Source: CAMFLJ01 sp965279255 (GTDB taxonomy: Bacteria > Actinomycetota > Acidimicrobiia > Acidimicrobiales > Acidimicrobilacustridaceae). Taken from it: DNA of 64,000 nucleotides. The DNA lies in assembly GCA_965279255.1 (NCBI GenBank), contig OZ257146.1, positions 1,736,001-1,800,000 on the forward strand, in the 5' to 3' direction. The notes under the pieces are model-generated. The model did not search any database. It was given only the letters and a program-made list of their open reading frames with translations, and had not been told where the DNA came from. A program made the position numbers and the translations under genes. Positions 1 through 6,601 of the stretch are shown here, piece by piece. Positions within the stretch are counted from its first letter, which is position 1, and every line of letters begins with the position of its first letter.

Positions 1-2
1 GC

Positions 3-1259
3 TTCCGCATGTGGGTCGACGAGCCGCCCGAGGTCCTGTTCGCCGGGTTCACCGTCTCCCGTGTGGCCAAGGCCGCAGGCGTCACCCGAGCCACCTTCTA
101 CTCCTACTGGCCATCCACCGACGCCTACCTGCAGGACATGCTGGACCACCTGCAGGACCACCGGCCGCCGGGCTACGACCGAGCGGTCGCCGACGCTGCC
201 GGGAAGGTGGGTACGGCCGGCGCCGATGTCGTCACCCAGCTGCTCGCCGCCTGCGACCGCGAGTTCGCCATCATCTGCGCCGACCCCGCACTCCGGGTCC
301 GCATGGCCTTCCTCTCCCAGATGGACGATCCACGGGTCGCCGAGCAGCTGCGGGCCCGCTACCGCGCCTACGAGGAGATCAAGGTCGCCGGCTACACCAG
401 GGTGATCGAGGGATGGGGCCGGGAGCCGCGGCCGCCGCTCGACCACGAGATCATCCAGTCGGTCTTCCAGATGCTCGGCGACGGGATGGCGGCGCGGCAC
501 CTCATCGACCCCGAGGCGATGCCGGAGCAGGCCTACGGCCTCGTCGTGCTGTCCCTGGTCATGATGCTCACCCGGCGCATCGATGACACCCGCGACCTGC
601 CCCAGATGATCGACCAGATCAACACCTGGCCGGCCATGGGCCTGCGCCTCAGGGGCCAACAGCGGGGCGATCGGCCGCTCGTGACACCCACCCTCGACCT
701 GTCGACGGCACGCGCCGTGGCCCAGACGGCTCGCCAGCTGCTCGGCACCATGGGGTGGTCGGAGCTCGCCCTGGGCGAGATCGCATCGGTCATGGGCCTC
801 ACCGACGAGATGCTGCTGCGCGCCTTCGGCTCCAAGTCCGGCCTGGCCATGATGATCTTCAACCTGACCCTGACCGAGCGCTACGCCGAGATGCCCCGCA
901 GCGGCGACCCCATCACCGATCTCCGTCGCATGCTCGTGGCGATGGCCGACGAGCTCCGTCGCATCCCTGCCCTCACCCAGTCGGTCGTCCTCCTGCTGGC
1001 CGGCATCGCCGCCATGCCGATGCCCGAGATCGCCAGCGAGCAGGATCCGGCGCCCACCCTGGTGGCCCAGGTGGAGGCGGCCCAGGCCGCGGACCAGCTC
1101 CGCTCCGACCTCGATCCGTCGGACTTCGCGTACTCCCTGGTCCGGGTGCTGCTCACCGAGAACTCGCCGCCGATCCCGGCCGCTCGATCCGGTGTCGACC
1201 TCGCTGAGCTCGTGCTGCGGGGCGCCGGCGCACCACCTCCGGCCGAGCCTTCGACCTGA
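3..1259 (+). CDS. TetR-family regulator with two tandem TetR-like domains (5' partial)
   Basis: Transcriptional regulator, probably a DNA-binding repressor. The first helix-turn-helix reads TVSRVAKAAGVTRATFYSYW, a classic TetR recognition-helix region. A second TetR-like helix-turn-helix lies near residue 245 (SELALGEIASVMGLTDEM, then LLRAFGSKSGL), so the protein looks like two TetR units in one chain. The frame is open to the left edge and helix 1 of the first domain is incomplete from the first ATG (position 9), so the true start is probably outside the window. Effector and target are unknown. It converges on the Thr-rich membrane protein downstream. Confidence 0.8.
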   Translation, partial: FRMWVDEPPEVLFAGFTVSRVAKAAGVTRATFYSYWPSTDAYLQDMLDHLQDHRPPGYDRAVADAAGKVGTAGADVVTQLLAACDREFAIICADPALRVRMAFLSQMDDPRVAEQLRARYRAYEEIKVAGYTRVIEGWGREPRPPLDHEIIQSVFQMLGDGMAARHLIDPEAMPEQAYGLVVLSLVMMLTRRIDDTRDLPQMIDQINTWPAMGLRLRGQQRGDRPLVTPTLDLSTARAVAQTARQLLGTMGWSELALGEIASVMGLTDEMLLRAFGSKSGLAMMIFNLTLTERYAEMPRSGDPITDLRRMLVAMADELRRIPALTQSVVLLLAGIAAMPMPEIASEQDPAPTLVAQVEAAQAADQLRSDLDPSDFAYSLVRVLLTENSPPIPAARSGVDLAELVLRGAGAPPPAEPST

Positions 1260-1263
1260 CGTC

Positions 1264-1284
1264 GGGCCGGTGACGAGCCGGCCT
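1264..1284. terminator. Hairpin between convergent genes
   Basis: GGCCGG and CCGGCC form a 6-bp stem around a 7-base loop, between the stop of the TetR gene and the stop of the opposing gene. There is no U-tract, as is common in high-GC actinobacteria. It could serve both strands. Confidence 0.4.
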
Positions 1285-1825
1285 ACGGCGCGGCCGCGGT
1301 CGTGGAGGTGGTCGTCGGTGCGGTGGTGGTGGTCGTCGGCGCGGTCGTCGTCGTCGTGGGTGCCGTGGTGGTGGTCGTCGGCGCCGCGGTCGTGGTGGTC
1401 GTCGGAGCGGTGGTCGTGGTGGTGCTCGACGACGTCGACGAGGTCGTGGTCGTGGCGGGCACCGAGGTGTTCGTCGGCGAGGAGTCGTCGTCGCTGCGCA
1501 GCGCCAACCAGATGAGCACGCCTGCCGCGATCACGATCGCCGCCACGAGTGCGACCAGCCCGGCCGTGGCCCAGCCCGACCGGCCGGGCTCACCCGGCGG
1601 CGGGCCGCCGGCGACCGCGCCACCGGCCGTGGCGGCACCGGCACCACCCCCGGCTGCGGCCGCATCGACGACGGGCATGGCCCGCGTCGGTTCGCCCACG
1701 GGGCCGTCGACGGCGGGGACCGCCACGGTGGGATCGCCCCCGCCACCAGCCACCGGCGGCGTGCCGGCGGGATCGGTCGGGTCGACGGGCTCGGGCGGGT
1801 TTGGTCCCTGGGACTGGTCGCTCAC
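1283..1825 (-). CDS. Single-TM membrane protein with Thr-rich low-complexity tail
   Basis: 180 residues from a GTG start. Residues 1-80 are Pro/Gly/Ala-rich and likely cytoplasmic. One membrane segment (about 85-107, AGLVALVAAIVIAAGVLIWLA) is followed by an acidic stretch and a C-terminal tail of about 65 residues made of TTTTTAP-like repeats, probably an extracellular O-glycosylatable stalk. The GTG was chosen because a TAGCAT -10 box ends 7 bases before it and because upstream codons would overlap the kinase gene. Function unknown. Confidence 0.65.
   Translation of the reverse strand: MSDQSQGPNPPEPVDPTDPAGTPPVAGGGGDPTVAVPAVDGPVGEPTRAMPVVDAAAAGGGAGAATAGGAVAGGPPPGEPGRSGWATAGLVALVAAIVIAAGVLIWLALRSDDDSSPTNTSVPATTTTSSTSSSTTTTTAPTTTTTAAPTTTTTAPTTTTTAPTTTTTAPTTTSTTAAAP
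1301..1435. repeat. Low-complexity Thr/Ala-Pro codon repeat
   Basis: Near-tandem copies of gtggtggtcgtcggcgc-like units encode the TTTTTAP repeats at the C-terminus of the membrane protein. Such tracts can change length by slippage. Confidence 0.6.
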
Positions 1826-1832
1826 CCGGCCG

Positions 1833-1838
1833 ATGCTA
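1833..1838 (-). promoter_or_regulatory. -10 box TAGCAT, leaderless start
   Basis: TAGCAT lies 7 bases before the GTG at 1825. Its TAG is also the stop codon of the upstream kinase gene. Confidence 0.5.
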
Positions 1839-2222
1839 GGAGCCGACCGGCGAGGCTGCAGGGACGAGCTCGAACCACACGGTCTTCCCCTCGGACTCCT
1901 GGTCCACCCCCCACTCGTCGGCCAGCTCGGCGACGATGCGCAGGCCGCGCCCGGAGATGGCCTGAGGTAGGTGGTCGCGCACGTGAGGCAGGTCGTGGCT
2001 GTGGTCGGACACCTCCACCCGGAGGCTGCGGCCATCTGACCTCAACGTCAGCTCGCACTCGGTGCCGGCGTGGGTGACCGCGTTGATCACCAGCTCGCTC
2101 ACCAGCAGCCGCGCCCGGTCCACGAGGGCCGACAGACCCCACTCACGCAGCTGTCGTTCGGCAAAACGACGAGCCACGGTGGCGCTAGACGTGGCGGGTG
2201 GGAGAACGACCGATGCCTGCAC
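1836..2222 (-). CDS. RsbW/anti-sigma-type ATP-binding protein (HATPase_c_2)
   Basis: 128-residue GHKL-fold protein. The N box is LVSELVINAVTHAG (about residues 42-55) and a GRGLRIV glycine motif lies near 91. In this family such proteins phosphorylate STAS-domain antagonists or sequester sigma factors. It is divergent from an STAS gene only 19 bp away, so the two are probably a kinase/antagonist pair separate from, but close to, the rsbV-rsbW-sigF operon. The usual DxGxG box is degenerate (VSDHSHD), so catalytic activity is uncertain. Confidence 0.8.
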   Translation of the reverse strand: MQASVVLPPATSSATVARRFAERQLREWGLSALVDRARLLVSELVINAVTHAGTECELTLRSDGRSLRVEVSDHSHDLPHVRDHLPQAISGRGLRIVAELADEWGVDQESEGKTVWFELVPAASPVGS

Positions 2223-2229
2223 CTGCCGC

Positions 2230-2235
2230 TACCCT
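2230..2235 (+). promoter_or_regulatory. -10 box TACCCT, leaderless start
   Basis: TACCCT is followed by exactly 6 bases and then GTG at 2242. The box lies in the 19-bp gap between the divergent kinase and STAS genes. Confidence 0.5.
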
Positions 2236-2241
2236 TCGGGC

Positions 2242-2604
2242 GTGATGGACGACCACGACGGCATCGACGACGCCGGGTTCGGCACCGATGCGCCCACGCC
2301 GTCGGCCTCGTTCCGAGTCGACAGCGGGGAGCGCCTCGTCATCCATGTCGCCGGCGAGCTCGACGCCCAGAGCGGCGCTGACCTGACGACGCTGCTCGAT
2401 GACGCGTTCGGACGTCGGCCGGCGACGGTCGTCGCCGACATGACCGAGCTCACCTTCGTCGACAGCGTCGGGCTCAGCGTCCTGGTCACGGCCCACCACC
2501 GGGGCCAGACCGAGGGCATCCCGTTCGAGGTACACAACGTCGGTCCGGCCTGCCGTCGCGTGTTCGAGATCACCCAGCTCGACGAAGTGCTCGACCTGCA
2601 CTGA
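2242..2604 (+). CDS. STAS-domain anti-sigma factor antagonist
   Basis: 120 residues from GTG (an ATG follows directly at 2245). The STAS fold is recognisable from VIHVAGELDAQSG and the phospho-acceptor region FVDSVGLSVL. The Ser of the DSxGL motif is the expected phosphorylation site of partner-switching antagonists. It would bind an RsbW-like kinase when dephosphorylated. The GTG is preferred because it sits 6 bases after a TANNNT box with no room for a Shine-Dalgarno. Its nearest partner is the divergent HATPase protein. Confidence 0.8.
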   Translation: MMDDHDGIDDAGFGTDAPTPSASFRVDSGERLVIHVAGELDAQSGADLTTLLDDAFGRRPATVVADMTELTFVDSVGLSVLVTAHHRGQTEGIPFEVHNVGPACRRVFEITQLDEVLDLH

Positions 2605-2830
2605 CCCGCATCGGGGGCGCGCCCGCCGTCGGCACGCCGGGCGCACCTGCTGCGGAGACTGCCGGGTCTGCTCATCGCCTCATCGCCGTCCTGCCGTTGG
2701 AGGTCTGGTGCCGGACCACGAGGAGGGGGTCGCGCCTCGTCGGGGGTCCATTCCCCCTCGGGGCCCTCGCCAGACGCGACGCCTGCCTGGTCCCTCGCAT
2801 CGGCAGGCCCTCAGCGGGTAGGAAGTGCAC

Positions 2831-3238
2831 ATGAGCATGGACGAGCAGTCCCAGGCCGAGCAGCTCGAGACCTTCGACGAGCAGGACGGTGGCATCCACC
2901 TCGAGGACATGCCGCCGGAGCGGCCCTGGGGTGCGGCGGCCTACGGAGCAGGTGGCACCGAGACCCCCGACACCGTCGCGGCCCGCGCGGCGCGGGAGGA
3001 GCCCGACGTGCTCACCCCCGACGAGGAGATCGCGGGCGGTCTGTACGAGAGCGAGGACGGCTTCGCCGCCGACGACGAGGACCAGTCGGTCGCACTGCTG
3101 CAGGACGAGGCTCCGGGCACGCTCTCGGCCGAGGAGGCCGCCGTCCACCTGGTCGACGAAGCTGACGCCGTGACCTACGGCGGGCTCGACCTCGACGGCC
3201 CCGCCGGCGACGGCTACATCGACCCCGCCGACAGCTGA
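2831..3238 (+). CDS. DUF5709-type acidic protein
   Basis: 135 residues, strongly acidic. RPWGAAAYGAGGTETPDT, EEPDV and FSAEE-like LSAEEAAVHLVDE stretches resemble the actinobacterial DUF5709 family, whose members are generally associated with stress regulons. No membrane segment or catalytic motif is visible. ATG 2831 was chosen because GGAAG lies six bases upstream; GTG 2825 in the same frame is an alternative. It sits between the STAS gene and the converging sigF operon, consistent with membership of that stress neighbourhood. Confidence 0.65.
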   Translation: MSMDEQSQAEQLETFDEQDGGIHLEDMPPERPWGAAAYGAGGTETPDTVAARAAREEPDVLTPDEEIAGGLYESEDGFAADDEDQSVALLQDEAPGTLSAEEAAVHLVDEADAVTYGGLDLDGPAGDGYIDPADS

Positions 3239-3252
3239 CCCCTGCGGTCCCG

Positions 3253-4005
3253 CTACTCCCCCAGGCGCTCGCGCATGTCGAGCAGGGCCCGGCGCAGGAT
3301 GCGGGACAGGTACGACTGGCTCACCCCGACGCGCTCGGCGATCTCGGGCTGGGTCAGGTTCTCGAAGAACCGCAGGTAGACGATCGTGCGCTCGCGCTCG
3401 GGGAGCTCGGCCAGGAGGTCGCGCACCACCATCTGCTGATCGACGCCGACGAACCCGACATCGGTCGTCGACAGGAGCCGCTCACCCCGTGGCGCGCCGT
3501 CGTCGTCACCGGGGGCGGGCTGGTCGAGGCTCGTCGCCTGGTGGGCGGTGCCGGCCTCGAGCGCCTCGAGCACGTGGTCCTCGCTGACGTCGAGGGCGGC
3601 GGCCAGCTCGGTGATCGTCGGTGAACGGCGCAGGCGGTGGGTGAGCTCCTCGTCGGTGCGCCGCAGCTCGAGGTGAAGCTCCTGGGCCCGTCGGGGAGGA
3701 CGGACCGACCAGGTGCGGTCGCGGAAGTAGCGCTTCAGCTCGCCGTCGATCGTGCGGCTCGCGAAGGTCGAGAACGCCACGCCCATCTCCGGGTCGAAGC
3801 GCTCGACCGCGTGGATCGTGGCCAGCAGTGCAAGCTGCCTGAGGTCGTCGGCGGGGACCCCGCGGCGGGAGTACCGGCGCACGAAGTAGTCCGCCACGTG
3901 GCGGTGGTGCTCGACGAGCTGGTTCCTGAGCCGGCGGTCGCCGGTGCGGCGGTACTCGAGGAACCAGTCGGCGACCGGAGGGTCCCGAAGGTCGTCCCGG
4001 CTCAC
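3253..4005 (-). CDS. sigF: SigB/SigF-family RNA polymerase sigma factor
   Basis: 250 residues with all regions of a group 3 (SigB/SigF/SigG) sigma factor: region 2 (LRQLALLATIHAVERFDPEMGVAFSTFA), region 3, and a region 4 helix-turn-helix ending LTQPEIAERVGVSQSYLSRILRRAL. It directs RNA polymerase to stress promoters when released by its anti-sigma factor. The GTG start overlaps the stop of rsbW (GTGA), so the two are translationally coupled. Gene order rsbV-rsbW-sigma matches classical partner-switching operons. The exact orthology (SigB or SigF) cannot be fixed from sequence alone. Confidence 0.9.
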   Translation of the reverse strand: MSRDDLRDPPVADWFLEYRRTGDRRLRNQLVEHHRHVADYFVRRYSRRGVPADDLRQLALLATIHAVERFDPEMGVAFSTFASRTIDGELKRYFRDRTWSVRPPRRAQELHLELRRTDEELTHRLRRSPTITELAAALDVSEDHVLEALEAGTAHQATSLDQPAPGDDDGAPRGERLLSTTDVGFVGVDQQMVVRDLLAELPERERTIVYLRFFENLTQPEIAERVGVSQSYLSRILRRALLDMRERLGE

Positions 4006-4385
4006 CCGGAGCTCACCTCGAGCCGCTTGAGCAGCCGGAAGCTGATGACGTCGCCGGTGCTGTAGACGGAGTAGTCGTCGGCGGTCATCGTGAGCAGCTC
4101 ACGGGCCACCGGGTGGATCTCGGGCTCGGCTCCCGGGTTCTCACAGGAGCCCTCGATCACCAGTCCCCCGTCGGCCGCCCGGTACACGAGCTCGATCTCG
4201 GCGGTGTCGCCGGCGCCCTCGATGAGGATGGCGGCGGCCTCGTCGACCGCGACGCGCAGGTCCTCGATGGCCTCGAGCCCGAACCCGAGATCGCCGGCGA
4301 TCCCCGCGGCGGTGAGGCGGGCGAGGCGGAGGAAGCGGGCCTTGGCAGGGATGACGAGCCGGACCGGGCTCTCGTCAGCGGACAT
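4002..4385 (-). CDS. rsbW: Anti-sigma factor / serine kinase RsbW
   Basis: 127-residue GHKL ATPase-fold protein that in this family binds the cognate sigma factor and phosphorylates RsbV. LRVAVDEAAAILIEGAG is the N-box region, with Ala in place of the usual Asn, and GLVIEGSCENPG follows. The start ATG at 4385 has an AAAGGA Shine-Dalgarno 7 bases upstream. It overlaps sigF at its 3' end. The atypical N box could mean weak kinase activity, with regulation mainly by binding. Confidence 0.85.
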   Translation of the reverse strand: MSADESPVRLVIPAKARFLRLARLTAAGIAGDLGFGLEAIEDLRVAVDEAAAILIEGAGDTAEIELVYRAADGGLVIEGSCENPGAEPEIHPVARELLTMTADDYSVYSTGDVISFRLLKRLEVSSG

Positions 4386-4470
4386 CGAGGGTCCTTTCGG
4401 TGAACCGGGAGCGAGCCCGTGCGCGGGACGCGCCGGGTCGGAGACGGAGCGGGGCCATGACGGCGGCGCC

Positions 4471-4797
4471 TCAGTCGGTGGTGAGGTGGTCGAGCAGGCC
4501 GGTGATGTCGAGCAGACGGCGGACGGTCTCACTCGGCGACCGCAGGACGAGACGCCCACCCCGCTCGGTGAGGTCGCGGTCGGCGGCGATCACGACGCGC
4601 AGCCCGGACGAGTCGATGAACCCGAGGCCGGACAGGACGAGCACGACGGAGCTGATGCCGTCGGCGGCCAGGCCGTCGAGCTCGGCGGCCAGCATCGGCG
4701 CTGTGTGCGGGTCGAGCTCACCCGTGAGGGTCAGGGTGGCCTCGTCGCCCTCAGTGTGGACCTCGATGGTCAGAGGGTGTTCGAGCTCGGATGGCAC
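4471..4797 (-). CDS. rsbV: Anti-sigma factor antagonist RsbV (STAS)
   Basis: 108 residues forming a complete STAS domain: LTLTGELDPHTAP at the start and the phospho-acceptor GLGFIDSSGLRV around residues 57-68. It is expected to capture RsbW and free the sigma factor when dephosphorylated. First gene of the rsbV-rsbW-sigF operon; an 85-bp gap to rsbW contains the rsbW Shine-Dalgarno. The GTG start sits exactly 6 bases after a TAGGAT box, so the operon transcript is probably leaderless. Confidence 0.88.
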   Translation of the reverse strand: MPSELEHPLTIEVHTEGDEATLTLTGELDPHTAPMLAAELDGLAADGISSVVLVLSGLGFIDSSGLRVVIAADRDLTERGGRLVLRSPSETVRRLLDITGLLDHLTTD

Positions 4798-4803
4798 TCG
4801 GGG

Positions 4804-4809
4804 ATCCTA
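4804..4809 (-). promoter_or_regulatory. -10 box TAGGAT, leaderless start of rsbV
   Basis: TAGGAT followed by 6 bases and GTG at 4797. No Shine-Dalgarno is possible if transcription starts at the usual distance. Confidence 0.5.
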
Positions 4810-4867
4810 CCTTCGGTGTGGGTGGTGGATTGGGGTGGTGGCACAGGCGCCAGGCGCCCGGAACCGG

Positions 4868-5074
4868 TCAGATCTGGCCTTCGCCCTTGACGTTGGCCCC
4901 GCGCTCGGCGGCTTCCTTGTAGGCCTCGGCGACCTCGGGATCGAGCTCGGTACGCTCCGCCACCGCCTCTTCCTCGGGCGTCGGGGGGCGATCCGCCCTG
5001 TGGGCGGCCTGGGCATCGCGCTCGTCGGCCTCGACGGTCTCCGGGTTCGTGGCCGATGGATCCTGAGAGCTCAT
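4868..5074 (-). CDS. Small acidic protein of unknown function
   Basis: 68 residues, highly charged and without hydrophobic segments. The central RPPTPEEEAVAERTELDPEVAEAYKEAAERGANVKGEGQI resembles a small conserved actinobacterial hypothetical protein; I cannot name the family. It lies just upstream of the sigF operon on the same strand. An AGGAG-like stretch (ccaggagcgtccttgcc) precedes the ATG. A near-palindrome at 5113-5128 lies in its upstream region. Confidence 0.6.
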   Translation of the reverse strand: MSSQDPSATNPETVEADERDAQAAHRADRPPTPEEEAVAERTELDPEVAEAYKEAAERGANVKGEGQI

Positions 5075-5112
5075 GGCAAGGACGCTCCTGGTCGTGTCCG
5101 ACTGCGGTGGTT

Positions 5113-5128
5113 GGTTACCCGGGCAACC
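5113..5128. promoter_or_regulatory. Near-perfect 16-bp palindrome, candidate operator
   Basis: GGTTaCCCGGGcAACC is symmetrical except for one base pair and lies 39 bp upstream of the 68-residue protein gene. It has operator-like geometry, but no binding protein can be inferred. Confidence 0.3.
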
Positions 5129-5210
5129 TTCGCCCGGGCCCGCGGATGCTTACCCACCCGCGGACGCGCGTAGACCAGAGAACTTCTCGATGTCGCCGGA
5201 CGACCGCGGA

Positions 5211-5678
5211 TCAGGCCGTGGACCCCGGAGGCTGGCCCACGCCGTGGCCGGTCGCGGGGGTCCGGGTAAGCGCCGCCACCACGTCGGCGTCGGCGCCCGA
5301 TGCGTCGGGCCCGAAGTTGGCGACCAGCACGCCCTTCGTCGCGCACGTCGGGCACGCGAGGGGCACCACGATCAACATGTCGGCCGGGTCGGAGGCCCCC
5401 TCGAGGCGGCGCATCTCGTCGGCGTCCGCACCGGCGGCAGGGAACTCGGCACGACAGGTGAGACAGCGGATGTCACCGCCTTCGAGCGGCATGAACTGGC
5501 CGTCCCAACCGGCCCGCTCGAGCTGACCGAGCACTGCGGCGAGGCTGGTGTCCATCGGATCGCCGGCGGCTGCGGTCACGGCACCGTCGGGACCACTCGC
5601 ATCGGTCGCCGCAGGGTCCTCGGTGCTGATGCCCTCCGCCCGCCGCCCGGTCTCGTCGCTGCTCGTCGTGTCGCCCAT
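5211..5678 (-). CDS. Zinc-ribbon-like hypothetical protein
   Basis: 155 residues. Two Cys pairs, CLTC (about 72-75) and CPTC (about 109-112), frame a segment that looks like a small zinc ribbon (IRCLTCRAEF and LACPTCATKGVLVANFG). The N-terminal 40 residues are low-complexity and acidic. The start ATG is preceded by a good GGAGAGGA Shine-Dalgarno. Not recognised as a named family; it may bind nucleic acid or protein through the ribbon. Confidence 0.6.
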   Translation of the reverse strand: MGDTTSSDETGRRAEGISTEDPAATDASGPDGAVTAAAGDPMDTSLAAVLGQLERAGWDGQFMPLEGGDIRCLTCRAEFPAAGADADEMRRLEGASDPADMLIVVPLACPTCATKGVLVANFGPDASGADADVVAALTRTPATGHGVGQPPGSTA

Positions 5679-5978
5679 GTCGCGTCCTCTCCTCGGATGC
5701 CGTCTCCCTACCCAGAGGCCGGGCGACCCGACACGACCGCCGGCGTCTGGACGGCCACCCGCCGGGGAAGGTGCACCTCAGCAGCGTGGATCCGGTTCGT
5801 CGCTCCCACGCAGGCGCAGGGTTTCTCGCTCCCACGGAGGCTCTGTGCCGACCAGATCTCGCTGCCAGCGGCCGGGGGGCCGTGTCGATCGCCTGCCGGC
5901 ACGGCTCCCCCGCCCACCGCATCGGGATGATCGACGGCGACGCGCACAGGTCCGGTCACGACCGGGTACGTGTCAACG
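5679..5978. other. Intergenic region without a supported gene
   Basis: About 300 bases between the zinc-ribbon gene (minus) and the Pro-rich small protein (plus). It holds an 11-bp direct repeat tcgctcccacg at 5800-5810 and 5826-5836, and GGGTAG (minus, 5708-5713) and GGGTAC (plus, 5964-5969) hexamers pointing at the flanking genes. No -35 partners were found. Confidence 0.5.
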
Positions 5979-6149
5979 ATGAGCATCATCCCAGGCCACG
6001 AGCCGTCCCCGATCCTGCCCGACCCGATGCCGACCGACCCGCCACCGATCGTGCCTGGCCCCCCGGGGCCCGAGCCCGCGCCGGTGGTCCCGCCGGAAGA
6101 GCCGACGCCGATCGATCCGCAGCCCGAGCCCGATCCGGTGGTGCCATGA
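5979..6149 (+). CDS. 56-residue proline-rich peptide
   Basis: Short open frame whose stop overlaps the next start as ATGA (6146-6149), so the two are probably translationally coupled. The product is about 40% Pro with acidic residues (PGHEPSPILPDPMPTDPPP at the start, QPEPDPVVP at the end). It has no hydrophobic segment and no known family. The regular codon composition and coupling argue that it is translated; it may act only as a leader for the SRPBCC gene. Confidence 0.45.
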   Translation: MSIIPGHEPSPILPDPMPTDPPPIVPGPPGPEPAPVVPPEEPTPIDPQPEPDPVVP

Positions 6150-6601
6150 CCACGACGGCGCTCGGCATCGACGCACCGCCGGAGGTCGTCTACTCGATCC
6201 TCATCGACGCCGAGGGCTACCCGCAGTGGCTGGTGGGGGCGAAGTACATCCGTGGGGTCTCCGACACGTGGCCGGCCGTGGGATCGTCGTTCCGGCACGC
6301 GGTGGGCCTCGGCCCGCTGACCATCAAGGACTCCACGACGATCATCGACCAGACGCCACCACGGGTGCTCGTGCTGCTCGCCGGGATCGGGCCCCTCGGC
6401 TCGGCCCGGGTGCGCTTCACGGTCACCGCCGACGGCGAGGACGGCAGCCACCTCTCGGTCGAGGAGGAGCCGGCGACCGGTCCGCTCAAGGCCCTGTGGA
6501 ACCCCCTGACCCGGCCGCTGGTGGCGTTCGGGCTCTGGGGCCGCAACGCCGTGTCGCTCCAGGCCCTCAGGGCGATGGCCGAGGAGCGGGCGCGAGCCTG
6601 A
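6146..6601 (+). CDS. SRPBCC (START-like) family protein
   Basis: 151 residues with the polyketide-cyclase/START-like pattern: an N-terminal IDAPPEVVYSILIDAEGYPQW strand-helix, GSSFRHAVGLGP, and a long C-terminal helix containing LWNPLTRPL and ALRAMAEERAR. Such proteins form a hydrophobic ligand-binding pocket; the ligand cannot be predicted. ATGA overlap with the upstream Pro-rich peptide. Its last 35 bp overlap the 3' end of the opposing FAD oxidoreductase gene. Confidence 0.8.
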   Translation: MTTTALGIDAPPEVVYSILIDAEGYPQWLVGAKYIRGVSDTWPAVGSSFRHAVGLGPLTIKDSTTIIDQTPPRVLVLLAGIGPLGSARVRFTVTADGEDGSHLSVEEEPATGPLKALWNPLTRPLVAFGLWGRNAVSLQALRAMAEERARA

